Positions 24,501 through 38,683 of a DNA stretch of 64,000 nucleotides are shown in pieces. Location of the stretch: assembly GCF_030463565.1 (NCBI RefSeq), contig NC_134648.1:73796513-73860512 (forward strand). Reading direction: 5' to 3'. A program made the position numbers and the translations under genes. Position 1 is the stretch's first letter; each line of letters starts with the position of its first letter. The DNA is from Pelecanus crispus. Taxonomy: Eukaryota; Chordata; Aves; Pelecaniformes; Pelecanidae. The notes below the pieces were generated by a model that worked only from the letters and a program-made list of their open reading frames with translations, was not told the DNA's origin and did no database searches.

Positions 24501-27500
24501 TCTCTTCTTCCAAGGCTGGAAACCCTTTGGACCAAGAATTCACTTACTGATCTTCCTTCAGCATTTAGGACAAGTCACCTTTACTACAAAAGAATACAAG
24601 AATCAAAGGTTTGTGTAGCTCAGCACCCTGGCTCTGATGCTGGCCTAAGCAGATATCTTGGAAAAAAGACAAAACCAGGAAAAACGCAGAGGCCTCTGCC
24701 CAAAGCACTGTCCTAGTTTGCACCCTTTTAGGTCAGGGACTTCTTCAGACACTTAAGTTTTGATATATTTGCTTCTTCTGAGGTACTTTCTCTTCCATGA
24801 ACGGAATTACTGCAATACAAATAACACTGCTAGGAAATTACTATCACAGCAAAATTCAGTTTCTGTAAGGCAGCCCAAATTATAAGCCACGAGAATTTTT
24901 AAACTCCTACGTTACTTCTGCAAAACTTCTTGCAAAATCTTGGGACAGGTTACGACACTGCGAAGCCATCTCACGTCTCAGGGAAATAATGTCAAACTCT
25001 GTAATCACAATGTGCTGTTTCCTAATAACAGGCCTCATAAATCTGTCTCTCCTGAATAAAAATCAGACGAGTTTCCTTGCAATCAATGGAGATTACTTGA
25101 AGTGATCACATATCTTTCACACACGAAAGATAGGGAGAGTTACAGACACAAGTAAAATAAACTCTTACGAATAAGGCAAAGGACAAGAAGGATGTTTTAA
25201 AAGAACAATAACAGGGGAAATTATTGTAATAGCTTACATCCATTACTGGATACAGTAACTATTAGTGTTAGAGAAAGCATTCAACAAATATTTATCTTTT
25301 GTCTGTAAAGATACTGAGTGGGGTATTCGCTTTTTACAGGAATAACAAAAACATTTTCTGTTCAACAATGACTGTTTAACTAAGCAGCTTATTAGCCAAC
25401 CACAAGCAAAGCTCATCACAGGCAACGTTCAAGAAACTTTAAAGCCATTTTTGTGAGCAGTTTTTCAAAGCAGTTCCTTGGCTAATTACGTAAACCTTTA
25501 CCAAACCTTGGCACCTGCAGGAAAGGACAGAGGAGTGGAGGCCTGGAGAAGCAGAGGGCGGTAATCATGGGAGTGAAAGGGGCAGGCTGGGTGCCCCTGA
25601 AAGCTCCAGAATGCAGACAGGACAGGCAGACCGGGCAGGCAAAACGAGGTGGGCTGACAGCGGTGGAGTTTGGATGGTAGCATTAATTACCAGGATGTTG
25701 CGAAATCGATTGGATTTTATAAAAACTAGATCCAAATAAGCAAACGCCTTACAGAAACATTTTATGCCAGAATTGCAATTATTAACCAAATTGGAAATTC
25801 TCATCTCAAGCATCTGGGAACACACAAAGACGCTCCCAGTAAGGACGTGAAATTCTTGCTGCTCCTGTACAAGCTAAGTGCTGATCTCATTGCAGAAGAC
25901 TGAGTACAACTCTGATCATCTGCTTCAAAAACACAAACTCAGGCACAAACCGGTGTAGAAGCAGCAGCAAAGTGACATGGGTTAGTGCTTCCAGCTGAGG
26001 CAAACTGTGACCGCTCTCGAGAGATACACCAGGGAGAAAATAACACTGCAAGGAGAGAGTCTGGTAAGCTAAAGGGCAGGGCCAGCACAAGAACCAAGAG
26101 TTACAAATTAGCTATGAATACATTTACACTGCAAACAAGAAGGCAGCATCTAATCACTGGAGAAGAAATATTGAGGAATATACTCCAGGAGCAACAGTAC
26201 GGCAACAGGGGGAAAAAGCAACTACTTAAAAAATGAGCTCAGCTCATGACAATAGCGGGACAGGACTGAAAGCAACAATTCAGGAGTCCTTTGTGGTACA
26301 CGTTCCTAAGGAAAGGTTACGGCTGATCCCCAGGGAAGATGCCCAAGGGTTAGCTCAAGTGTCTAAGAGGTGAAGCTCGAATGTGCAGGCAGAACTGAGA
26401 CTGGGCGGGGACCGGCAGTGCCAGAGTTTGCACCGCTGGAGACTGTCTTTTACGAAGGGGCTGGAGACTCAGGATTCAGTCTCCAAGCGGCCTCTGTAAA
26501 AGCAACAGGAAGATCTGAGCTCTGGAAAACCTGCCTTGCATGGGAAGATGATGGGAGAAGCTTTTCACACATCACTTAACAGAGCGAAAGGATGTCACCT
26601 CTTCACCACCTGCACGGGCTGGAAGTTTCTGGCCTCAGACTGCTCTTCATTCCAGCTGACAAAGGAAGCGTCTGGAAACTAAAGCGAAACGATTTCAGGT
26701 AGGAGGTAAAGTACACAGTTTCAACACTGAGGTGACAGTCATCGGAACAACTTAGTAAGGATCGTGGTTGGTTTCTTCATCAGGTCAAAAATCATTCCAC
26801 AGAAGGTGCTGAGCTCTCCTACAAGCCAATGGGTCCAACTGAAACTAGCCACGACAGTAACTTCTACAGCCTGCATGACAGCAAAATTCAGACTGCATAG
26901 CCAAAACACTTCTCTCTTGCCTCGGGATCCGTGCGAGCCGGTGTAACCAGCAGCAGAGCAGAGCGTGGTGAGGAGGCACAGCTCTCAACATTCAATACAA
27001 GTTGAGCTGTGCACCACACAACACATTTTCCTGAACCCTTGCTCACGCTTGTGGTTCTAAGAATCACGGTGGGGGCATATTTAAATGCTAAACATTGTAA
27101 GCGTTATGAATAAGTGTTTTTAGCAGCAGCGTGTTTCGGGCAGAGCTGTGTGCTGCTCCAGAGCCAGCTGAAGCACGGCAGGCAGCTCCTGCCATCTCGT
27201 GGATGCGGGCCCTCCGCCGCGCCGGCATCACGCATGGAGCCAGCTTTGCCAAAATGCGGTGCCTTTCCTTCTCGCCTCTGCAAACGCCTGTCAGTCGAGC
27301 CTTTCCACCTGCATGCAGAAAAAATGCTCTCTCACATGAGGACCGCCCCCCCCCCCCCCAGTGTACATACCACGTATGGCATCAAGGAGAAATGCACGAT
27401 CTGTTTACGGATTTTGTGAGACTTTGCACAGCCCAGTGAAGCTTGAAAGGAAATACTTGGCGTTTAGCGGCTGATCCCGAGAGCTTAGCTATTTTTGCCT

Positions 27501-30500
27501 CTACACCTAAGATAGCGGGACCGTTTACGACAAAATCCAGTCTGAAAGGTTTCATGGAGTAGATAATCTCTAAGCAACGAAATATTTTAAAGAGTTTTCT
27601 TATACCTTACTCATGCAAAATGTTACAGAGATCAGAGAAACTGTCTTTTTTTATACATTATCCAAATGTATCTTTGTCAGACAAATTATGAAGTAGCTCC
27701 TTTTTAGCGTTTAAAACAAGTATATTGATAACATTTGAATAACAGCACTGATTTGGTTTTAAACTTTTTTAAAATATGCTTAGCCAAGTTAGCACGTCAG
27801 CAGCTTAATACTGTAGCTGAAGACACTCAGATCATTAACAGGATCTCAACACACCAAACAAAACTGGATCAGAGTCTACGCTGGATACTTTCCTATCATA
27901 GCAATGAACAGGCCTTGGAAATTTTAATTGGCATACTTAACAAAAGCAATTTTAGGCTTTAAGTGATTTTGCTTTTTCTGTAAGAAGCTAGAAATTGCCA
28001 CACTACCAAGTATCCCCCTCCTGAGTCTGCCACTAAAACCTAGAGCTCTCAGTGTAGCAGGTATTGAAGCACGGCACATACTTCTTCACAGGAAAGGAAA
28101 CATCTCCTCGTTCCTGCTTTCTTCTCCTTTGTCTTCTCTGTCTGGTTCTCAATGTCACCTGAGCTAAAATCCACTCGTCCTCCAGGACCCCCCTGCTGTC
28201 TATGGCAGTCACCTGTTGGCACCCCACCAGTTCTGCCTCTGGTCCTCATTTACCTCTGCGCAACGTCGGTCTCATTCAGAAACCCAAATTCAGCCAACAT
28301 TTCTGCGCTGATGGCTTGCAGATCAGGCAGTAGATGGGCATCTACCTAATACAAGGACAAATGGATCAGAGGTGGGTCCTTCCCCCCTATCCGATCACTA
28401 TTTTTTTCCCTCCAAACTTGAGTTTCCTATTCTGCATCAGCCGTGACTGACACGAGCCGATGAAACCAAAAGTCTTGGCCAGGAGTACGGGGTGAGCGAG
28501 GGAAGGAACAGCAGCACGGCTGTAGAGACACAGCACACCAGCACATCCAGTTTCTTTATGAAACCAGCCAAAACCCTTTATATCTAGGCCATGGGGAAGC
28601 TGGCAGCACTGCTCACCACCCTGACCAACGCTGCCTCATTGCTTTCCTCGGTTCCATCCCGTCCACCTCCTACCTTCTATCTTATACAGGGCTCACATGC
28701 CTCTAGAACGCTTCCGTACAGCGCCTGGCATAAGCAGTCCTGACCTACGACTGTATGTGATAGCTGATGTTTAAAGAGAATTATAAAAATAAACCAAGTA
28801 TGCTCCAGCATTCCTGAGGAGGCATTCTCTCCTAACCCTGGCTGGCTGAGTGCATGCCCTGAAACAAGAGTATTTACAGTTTTTATAGCTCTTTAGCTTA
28901 TCTGTCACGTAATCGCAGCTACCCCGAGCACTCCTCTAGAGGTCACATTTGTTCCTCTATCAGTATTCCTGTGACGATTCCCCAGGGAAAACTAGTGAGC
29001 GATACACACCCCGCAAGTAACACCAAGAACACCAACCTGGTAAAAGCAATTTCAAGGCTAAGGCAGAAACATGTTTCTTACCTCAGTGTGACCCTGCCAT
29101 CAAATCAAGTCTGTGCTATTGCTTGGCTCCGAGATTCATGAAATGGCATTGCTGTTGGAGCACACCAAGGCCAGTAACATGGCTCCAGCCAGGGCAGGCT
29201 CCCTGTTTGGGCACACGTCGAGAGGAATTCACTTCATCTAACTTCAGCCATCTGCAGCACAGACTTTTGCACCTGCATCGATCACCTCTACGTACCCAAT
29301 GGAAAGAAAAAGGCATTCAGACATCCACTTTCACGTGGCTTCACAGGCTACTTTGATTGCCTCTCCTTAGACTACAGAGGAAACCTAGGGAAACAGGCTC
29401 AGTGGGTGTCACTGATAACTTCTACCCACGGGGACAGCCACAGCCTTAGAAAACTCATGTCCTTAGGAGACAAAAAATATGGGTGAACAAGCGAGGGGGA
29501 AGGGAAAAGGAAGAGGGAGGAACCCCCTTTAATATGAGCTGTGCAGGCTTGCACTGGCAGTGGGAAAGGGAGCAAAGGTTTGTAAAAGGAAGCGTTGATG
29601 GGAAATGGGTGAAAGGGTGAAACACTGAAGCAATCCAAACAGAAATTATCATATCAATCAACGAAGGAACACGCTACGGCCATCGTGCCAAACCCAGAAA
29701 TATAATCCTGATACCACAGGGAAAACTGCTGTGTTAGAAGTTAGATCCCACTGGTGGGCAAAGCAGGGACGTACAGGCCGCTCCGTGCGCCACGAGTTCC
29801 CTCTGACCTCAAAAAATCAAAGCAAGAATTAGGAAGGGAAAAGGGTAACGACCATAGCTGAAAGGTACTGAGGAGAGGAGCGAGGTCTGTGTCGTTAGGG
29901 AACAGACAGGCACTGCTCTCTGGCCTCTGCTATGCACCACGGAGGGACCACCCATGGACACGGAGCTCCTCTTCCTCCTTCCCTTCTGCATGCCCCACTC
30001 CCACACCCCCCATCACCTTCCTCCTGCTCTCGCAGCTTTTCTCTTTGTCCTGAGACCAGCTGCACTATGCAGCATTAACACGGCAAGAGAGCACAACCAG
30101 CTCTGGTCAGCCTGGGATTTCTTGTCCTAGAGAAGCAGCTAACCACAGGAGCTAGGCATGTCCCAAATCAGGGAGATGAGGCAGTCTCAAGCACCGGCCG
30201 TCACAGCTGATCTGCAGGCCCGGAGCATTTGGCTCTGTTGCCCTGCTTCCTGACAGTATCATCAGAAAGCTGTAATTTTTTTTATCCTCTCTTTTTATTC
30301 CTTCGTGTTTGTTTCACCACAGCCCTGAAAGGCAGTTAGCACTGGGAACTTAGAATTAAACAGAACCAACCCCATCTTCCCTTTTAAGAGTTAGCTTAAT
30401 AGATGAAATGGTTTCTACAAATATCCTTGTTCAGAGGAATGAGGAATAATTTGGTATATCTGAAGGCTGACTGCATCTCTGTTCCAATCTGTTTGCATGG

Positions 30501-33500
30501 TACTCCATCTGGTCCAGGCCTTTCTCTTTTCCCTATCTCAGCTGTATCCCAGCTCTTCTCCACTTTTTCAGGTCTTCTCTCTAGTGACAAAGGAGGACAG
30601 CATCTCATAATCCTGAGCCTGTGAGTCTGACGCATAACCTGTGCCTGGATGAGACAGTCAAAGCGCTCGGTGTGCCACCTGGCCGCTCCTCGGTGCCTCT
30701 GCTTTGCCTCTTTCCTTTCTGCTCAGCACTGTGGGTTTTGTTCCTGGCCAGCCCACTGACCCTGCACCACTCCTTCTGGCTCCTTGTCTTGGCCTTTATC
30801 TTAAATTAGAGGTTCTTCAGTCTCCTGGCATCCAACCCAGGGCCCTGATCATGCTCCTGCCTTTGATTCAACATGCCTCTGGCTCCTCCAGCTTCTTGCT
30901 CAGACCTAATTTTGTCCTTGGCTGTCTTTGGCCTCTGGTTTCAAACCTCTTCCTGCTCAGCCCCAAATCTTTAATCTCAACTGCCCACAGCTTGGCCAGG
31001 ATTCCCTGTGAGGCCTCACAGTTCCTCCCCCGGGATGCAGGGCATCTCACTGGCTTTATGGAACCAGTAAGCCAACCTCAGCCTGTCCTCCATGACGTCT
31101 TCCAGGAAAGCATGGCTCTGTTCTGTGTCTAGTTTTCTTTTGAGTTTCCTGAAAAATGTAACGAATACACTGCCAAATGACAGGGAAACAGTAGAGGAAC
31201 TTTAAAAAACAATGAACAGGGGCTATTAAGAAACTCTCATTAAAAAGCAGATCGCTCAGTGAAATATCAATGACAAGGATGTGAATGGTTACTAAGGGAG
31301 ATGGACCTGGCACTGCAATAGGTGATATCGATAATGCCAAGCAGAAGAATAAACAGGAACAAAAATAAAAGCCCTAGAGAAAAGCACAAGGCATATGGCT
31401 CTGAGCACCGTTGCTAAATCAGCAGGAGAAGAATTCACAGAAATCCAATTATCAAGGCCAGAAGCAGGAAGAGCAGGCCAGAATGCCAATCAGCACATGA
31501 AACAGCCAGCGTGAAGATGGAATGTAATAAACACGTCCAACCGCAACGTGAAATACAGGCAAGCAAAACGAAAGCATGCGTGGTAGGGACAGAAATGGTC
31601 GGCTACTCCTCAAGAGGAAAAAATGCTCTGAAATGCTTAAAGCAAGGAATCAGCAGCAACAGCAACATGGGCATAGGAGTAAGCGAGCTGTACGAGGCAC
31701 ATACCACACCAACCCCCAGCCTAACCCATTCCAATTGCACAGACTTAAACAAAGGTCTTGGGATAACTGTAGCAGCAAACTAATTCCTGCGCAGTCCAAG
31801 AGCATTCCTCAGAGCTCCGGACAATTTCCCCTTGCCTGAAGGAACTTGACCCATTCCAGATCCTTCATCAATCCTGGCCTCTCTTCAGGCTCCCCATGGT
31901 AGATAATCCTATGCCATCCACACTCTCCTACGGGCTTCTCACATGCGCCAGAAGACCTAGATTTAATTCATGTATTGCTTAGCTAACCAATTGTGTTGCT
32001 TCCACACTTCTTTCCTCCAGAAGCCAATTCCAGTAGTCAAAGACAGGGATGCAAAATGACACCCACACCTCCTGGGCCAGATCCTCTCTTACAAGCGTGG
32101 TACAATCGTCAAAACAACAAATCTCTCCACAAGACTGAGTAACAGATCTTTGCTAATAGCACAGTGAGACTGATTCCCAGTGGGCGCTAATTAGTACCAC
32201 CTTCTCAGCTCCTGTTGACATTCTTCCCAGCAGCTCCAGAACTGGACCAGTAGCTTTAAATCTGATTGTTGATTTTGAAAAAAGAGCAAAGAACCACTTC
32301 CATCAGCTAGCTCAACAGCTCCATCCATCTTTCCTGAAGGGTTTAGAACAGCAGCACATTTCTGAAAGTCTTATTTTATTTTTTTTTAAGTGTAAATCCA
32401 AATGGTCTGATGGTATGGTCAAAAGATCACAAACATTGCCATCTAGAAAGTCTTCTGAGAAGGCAATATAAAACCAGACCCACTTCTTTCTTCTCTTTTT
32501 TTCATTTCATCATGTGCACCTACTGCAGAATATTCTAAAGAACAACATGTTAGCACACTGGTTAACGCAGTCCGTGTCATTCAAGCTTTCAGTCTATTAT
32601 TTGCCTGAATATCTCTTCAGTCACGAATAAAGCTTGAATAATGGGCAAATCTTTCACAGCAAAACAAATTAGTTTCACTAACACATTTGCATTCCAACCA
32701 AAATTACTAAATAAGCATGAACAAGATGAATGCAAATGCATTCACTGTTAATAAAATGACAGCAAAATTTATGCACCAAATAATGAATTCCATACATCCA
32801 CTGCTGAACAGCACTGCCTGCAAAGTCCTCTTATGGTGCCTGCCTAGTGATTTACAGCTGTCAAATCTCACCTCAAGTTTCACTGATGGTAAGGTGACAC
32901 GTGGCTCTTAAATGACTGCAACTGCTCGATTAAAATGGTGTTCATACCGTAATCTCGCTTGCTATCTTATATGAAACAGAAGAAAGGCTAAAATAGACAT
33001 ACGGCGACATGCTGCAGGAAGACAACGTACTGGTAACAGGCAGAACAGGGTTGGCTTCCAGCGTGGTCTCTACTTGTCAAAAGATTTTGTTTGACAAAAA
33101 GCCTGACAGGGATTCCAGCCGCGGAGGGGAGGCCTGAAGGCCCAACGCGAAAAGCGCTGGCGGAGGGTGTTAGAGTCCAATGGGAAACCGAACGGTGCCA
33201 ACCCCTCGCCGTGTTACCAGCTCGGACGCAAAGCCATTACCCTTACGGCACCGGTCCATCCCAGATTGGACTTTAGAGAACAACATTTAAGCCTTATTTC
33301 AAAGCAAACCTGTCAATTAGAATGACATTTTCCAAAGAAATACATGGGCCAAAGAAAGTTTTTTCGAAAGATTCTCTTCCCACTGGCTCCTCTTCTCACT
33401 GTTTTAACTTTAGAGTTAGGTACGATTCGACACAGCCACACACGCCGCGTTTAACTGAAATCGTGAGTAGTCGCATTTAGGAGGAACGCTGTCATACAGC

Positions 33501-36500
33501 CTTGGCTTGGTATTCGTTACAGAGGCTGTGACATTATCGATGCGAGCTCGCAGTTCTAGATTCCTTTGCTTGGAAGCTGTTTTCAGGAGTCAGCATAGCA
33601 CGGAGTGAAACCGCTGTACATGCAAATCTCATTTGCTATCCATAAAGTCCATCAGAAGAATGAACCACTGTGAAAATATAACAATGAGAAAGAAACAGTA
33701 AGAGTTAAGGGGTTACTGGAAACTCTGAATTTTAATGATAGAATATTTTTCAAGAGTGAGAAAAGAACTAGAGAAGCAGTAAACAGCTGAAGACCAGGAC
33801 CGCAAAGGAAGATACGTAAAGTTTTGTTTAGGACAAAACCACAGGGAGGACTCAGAGCAAATATTAACAAATGGTATAGCTGAATGTTGGTGGCGGGGAG
33901 CGGACCAACCAAGAGGGACTGGAAAACTTCCAAATAAGAGAAGGTTCCTGCACAGAACATAAAGCTTAAGCCAAGACCTTTCCCGCGTGCACAGCTTTAA
34001 CAGAGGCTTACTACGCTGAGTACACAGGTGCACACACGTTACTCCAGGGTAGGCACAACTGAATTTACACGCATGAGCTGCTCCACAGAACCGCCTCTGC
34101 ATACCCCGACCCCGCTCCCTCGACGCAAAAGGAACTATCATTTTTCCACTGGATATGAACGTGGTTTTGGGAAGCAAAGTGTTCACAGTGATTTGATGAG
34201 CCAGTTTTTAAAAAAAAAATTAGCACCTGCTCATAAATCCAGTGCTTTTCCAAACAAACAACATCCAGATCTCTCAAACGTAACAAGCATTGTACTCCTG
34301 TCTAAGGAAAATCTCAAAGGATATTGGAAATCACTGTTCAATAAACCTCATTTATGCACAAACTATTTCTGCTTCGTGAAAATCACCCTGCTTATTTTGA
34401 TAAGGATTATGCATTATGAACTTTGCAAACAAAATCATCCCTCAGTCACATATCAGAAGGAATAAGAGACCAGAGACAAAACTGGATCAAAAGTTTTATC
34501 CCGAATACCTAAGAGGCTTCTGAAAAATTCTTTACAAAAACCAGTTAAGGAACCACAGTTATCAAAGGCAGTAATCAGTCCTGCATTAAAAGGTAGGTCC
34601 AGATTCAAAACACATCAGTCAGTTTGCATGATGTCAGATGCTTGAAGAGTAACATTTCATTTATTCATTAATTTCATTTAATTAATTTTCTAATATCCCT
34701 AAACCACATCCTCCTCCTCCCCTCCCTCTTCCCTCCCCGAGCTGCTGGCTGAGAACATAAGCAATATTACACCACTCAGAAGAGGCAAAAGAATAAAATA
34801 AATAAAATCTGATGGCAGCAAGCCATTGTCACCTAGAGAAGAGTGTGGTGGTGTTTTGTCAGTGACGAGTAGTGCTTTCACTCAGAAGTGTTTGTACAGA
34901 AGATGCGGATTTGTTTACTGCTCAGGCTGGCAGACATACAGACTCACAAAAGACACTTCAGCTTTTTTTTATTTATAAACCACCTGCTGCTGTGAATAGC
35001 TTATTCAGTTACCATTTGTTTCCACGCCACCTTCATCGTGATGGAATATCAGCAAAACTTGCCAGAAAAATCAATACACATTTGAAAACTGGATAATTCC
35101 AAACTGTGCTAGATTAAACTTAAAAAAAAAAACAAAAACCTTATTAGACATTTTGCAAGCAGTTGCACTTAGAAGACAAATCAAACTGTTCCGATATCAA
35201 AATGTGGAATGGCTTCTTAATTCTGGTTCCTGTTTCTGGTAACAAGAAGCAAGCCCTCGCAGAAGCCCCATTTTAGCCGACCTGTGGAAGGAATGCCACT
35301 GGAACCCGCAGCATTACCAGGCGTTCGAAGCAGCAGTGTGCTCTTGTTTTTCTTTCTTATTTTCCTTCAAGGGAACAGCAGCGTTACACATCCCTCCAGA
35401 TAAATTCACTGTGTTGAAGAGCATTTAGGAGATCACAAACTTGGATGACAGAGTGCCCTCAACAGCAGAGAGCCTACTCACACGTAAGGTTTAATTCTCT
35501 CGGTTTTGGAAGGTTCTTCAGAATGTGCCCAAGGACATCCTCTGAGTCTGACAGGTGGACAGCAATGACACGCTGATGAAGAAATGGTAGAGGAAATGCT
35601 GTCAGACAGCTATAACCTCACTACTTCGAGACTAGTATACAAAGCAGAAGCACTGGGACAGTGCTTGCACTGAAGAATGGGGAGGGGGAAAAAAAAAAAA
35701 AAAGAAACCCAGGTATTTACCAAAAGGCCCCACCTGTCCAACAGCACAAGTTCCACCAGAGTTCTCGGGTGATCGTGTTTACATCAGTATATTGCACTTA
35801 GAGCAAGGGCAAGTAAAGAAGCCCCTAGGCAAGTGCACTTCAATTAATCAACATCATTTAAGTGAAAATTCAAACCTGATCTAATTTAGTCAATTTATTG
35901 CAAGGCCTTTATCTAGGAAGTCTGACCAATATTCAAACTAAGTGACTGTCAGCACATGAGAGAGAGAGGATACAGGTATATAGCTAGTGGTTCAGGAACC
36001 AGAAATGTTCTTAAAATTATCTGTTAAATGAGACCTTTAAATCTGAACCAAGAGATAAATGCTAAAAGCACATCCTCAGAGAGCTCGCTCCAGTTGCAGG
36101 CTTTAGACTGGATCCAACCTGAGACACTTCACCGGTGTCCCACTCTCAACAGGAGAGGCTCACATCTTTCTGAAAACTAAAACCTGTAACGGTTCTCACA
36201 TCCAAGGACAGGAACAACTAAAAATCATCTGATGCTTTTGCAAGTCTTGGACAACAATTACTCTGGTTGTCTAAAACATGTTCTGCAGCAGAGCTTCACG
36301 TGACTGTTTTGATGCCAGCGAAGTTTGACTGAGCGAGGCCTCAGCCTGCGAGTCACAGCCAATCTGTGAAAAGTTGCATAAAAGTTGCATTTAGCGTACG
36401 CCACAGATTTCCACCCTTCATTCTAATGTTATGAGTGGTTAAACTTATGCTCAACTACCCTGACTAGTCCCATTAATTTATTAATTCTGGCTGGTGTTGA

Positions 36501-36557
36501 GAAGAGCAGCTGGTCAATGAGTTTTGTGGCAAGTCAGCTCAGAACACAAAGCTCTTT
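21596..36557. other. Long gene-free stretch
   Basis: About 15 kb without a supportable gene. Only one possible ancient CR1 scrap is seen (about 23.2 kb). An AT-rich block at about 21.93-22.3 kb and another at 25.68-25.86 kb have the motif texture of conserved noncoding DNA. Homopolymers include a C run at about 27347-27359, A runs at 35120 and 35690, and T runs. Frames of 130-145 codons (for example 23490-23885 and 34028-34465) overlap on both strands and show no family signature. Confidence 0.55.
23190..23300 (+). mobile_element. Possible ancient CR1 fragment
   Basis: TTCTATTTAGCGTATCAAAG, then AGATTAAGGAAAGACCTGAT, reads approximately LFYLAYQRRLRKDLMTVYTN after one frame slip. This resembles the [14 protein letters not shown] landmark of CR1/L3 ORF2. 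The match is short and degraded, so the assignment is tentative. Confidence 0.35.
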
Positions 36558-37130
36558 TTATCTGGGAGAGAAGGAAGAGCACATTGCCCATCTTTGGAAA
36601 ATGGAGTACAAAATACTGCAGAGATTTCCCCTAGCAGAGAGCACACACAGACGTGAGCATGCCTGACCAATACAAAGGCATTCAAGAACCGCAACAGTAC
36701 ATGGGGGGAAACGCAGAACTCCCTCCACTACGCTTCCTTCAGACAGAACATGTGTTTTCAAGTGGTGGTCCTGGAGGTCTGTGAGCATCTGAAATGCTTC
36801 AGGCAAACCCTCGGGCTGGAGGGAATCCTCAGTCGCAGTTAGCAGGCTGGGAAAAAACGTCACCATCTGTCTCCACTGATGAAGGCAGACTCCTGCGCTT
36901 ACAGAAGCGATATCCTTTCTGAGCTTGGCACTGGCGGTGCTCAGCCGCTGCAGGACTCGGTGCTCTTTTGCCACAAAAAGCCATGTATTTTCCAAGACAG
37001 AGGGTGGCAAGGCATGAGCTTTTTCTACAGGAGGATGGAACCCAATTATCACCATCAAAACGTCTTCTGGTAACTGCAGCAAGTGATTGGCATAGGCTAT
37101 TGCTTCTCTAATGTAATTAAAAACATACAC
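36558..37130 (-). other. Unassigned 190-codon ORF in the gene desert
   Basis: This is the longest open frame in the left 40 kb that no repeat explains. The frame is open upstream to a possible splice acceptor GTTTCTTACAG (minus strand, about 37165-37175). The first 140 residues have ordinary amphipathic composition (for example LLQLPEDVLMVIIGFHPPVE, then HQWRQMVTFFPSLL). The last 50 are Cys-rich and look random. I do not recognise a family. It could be a decayed retrocopy, a lone exon of a noncoding transcript, or chance. Confidence 0.15.
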
Positions 37131-37798
37131 ATCTCAAAAATTTCCTTTAAGGTCACCAAAAAAAGCTGTAAGAAACCTCACCACCCCCACTTTGAGGAGA
37201 GAAGACCAAACTGCTGCGGCCAAGGCCCGAGCGGCGCAGGAGCAGAGGCAGAATGAGCAGCCAGCCTGAATGACAGCTTAGCCACGCTCCCCAGACTCCC
37301 TGTCCCCGCAGCTCAGCCATCTCTGTTGACTCCGGCAGGTCTCACAAGGATTTGGGACTTTTAATAATCAGGCTCTCAGAAAACTGAATATTTTCTGTAA
37401 AGAGTCTGCCCGTGAAAAATGTTGCTTTAGGACACTTGCTGAGCGCTGTCAGAAGCGGGCAGGAGACAGCACAAAGTTCTCAGAGGGAGAACTTGCCTGC
37501 CAAGCCGCAAGATCATTTTTGTCTTGAGGATGCCGTTAATCCACTGAACACCTTCCAACTCTTTGGAAACTGAAGCAAGTTTAGGCAGATTCCACAGCTG
37601 ACACCTTTACCGCACCCGATTCATTCAACTGCCCCAAGATCATCCTACAAACAAAACAGGAAACTAAAACACAGGCTAGAGATCCGAGATGCAATAAAGT
37701 CCACCAGTAATTTGCAGCAGGAAAAAGTTTAATGAGGTTTAATGAAGATTATTCTGTATTTCTGGATTTTAAAGCCAGTAATAAACCATCCTGTATGT

Positions 37799-37857
37799 AC
37801 CTATATGTATATATACATACCTATATGTCTATATATATATATGAAATATATGAGTAT
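37799..37857. repeat. TATATG/TATA simple repeat
   Basis: Imperfect TATATGTATA repeats (ACCTATATG units, then TATATATATATATG). Shortly after, C and G runs occur at 37872-37879 and 37896-37903. Confidence 0.85.
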
Positions 37858-38116
37858 GTGCTTCTGCCTACCCCCCCCAAACAAAAGATGCAGTAGGGGG
37901 GGGTTTCAGCCATACAATTGATTTAAGATCCCAAAAATCTGAATAAAGGATAAACTGAATGATAAAAAAGTATGGAAAATTAAGAAAACAATCCATTTTC
38001 TCCCAGAAAAGGGAGTATGCCTTTCATAAAAAAAAAAAAGTGCAGTAAGGGTGGTGCCAGTAAGGTACACAACAGTTAGCCAGGCAGGCACATGGACACG
38101 GCCAACAGTTACCAGG

Positions 38117-38683
38117 TGTTGTGGTTTAAGCCGGCAGGCAGCGAAACACCACACAGCTCTTCCCTCACTCCTCCCCTCCCCACCCACAGTGGGATGGGGG
38201 AGAAAATTGGGGGGGGAAAAGTAAAATTCATGGGTTGAGATAAGACAGTTTAATAGGACAGAAGAGGAAGGGAAAATAATAATAATGATGATAGAAGAAT
38301 ATCCAAAGCAAGTGATGCACAATGCAGCTGCTCACCACCTGCTGACCAATGCCCAGCCTGTCCCCAAGCAGCAATCACTGCCCCCCAGCCGACCCCCCCG
38401 GTTTCTATACTGCACATGATGCCGTATGGTATGGAATGAAGCATATGGCATGAAGCTGTATGGTATGGAATGGCCCTTGGGGCAGTTTGGGTCAGCTGGC
38501 CTGGCTGTGCCCCCTCCCAGCTTCTTGCTGGCAGGGCATGGCAAGCTGAAAAGTCCTTGACTGGTGTACCAACAACTAAAACATCGGTGTGTTATCAACA
38601 TTATTCTCATCCTAAATCCAAAACACAGCACTGTGCCAACTACTAGGAAGAAAATTAACTCTATCCCAGCCGAAACCAGGACA
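38117..38683 (-). mobile_element. Second solo LTR of the same family, no clear target duplication
   Basis: Same orientation and clearly homologous along its whole length to the LTR at 18388-18934. Plus-strand edges are TGTTGTGGTTTAAGCC and GAAACCAGGACA. The flanks (CCAGG on the left, CTAAG on the right) do not form a duplication. It contains an extra tandem copy of a stretch around CCGTATGGTATGGAATG at about 38419-38474. No internal viral genes are present. Confidence 0.9.

Noticed and set aside
30396-30635. Possible LINE RT fragment on the minus strand (RPGPDGVPCKQI)
   Set aside because: It resembles the APGPDG landmark of LINE reverse transcriptases, but the match is too short and lacks supporting flanks.
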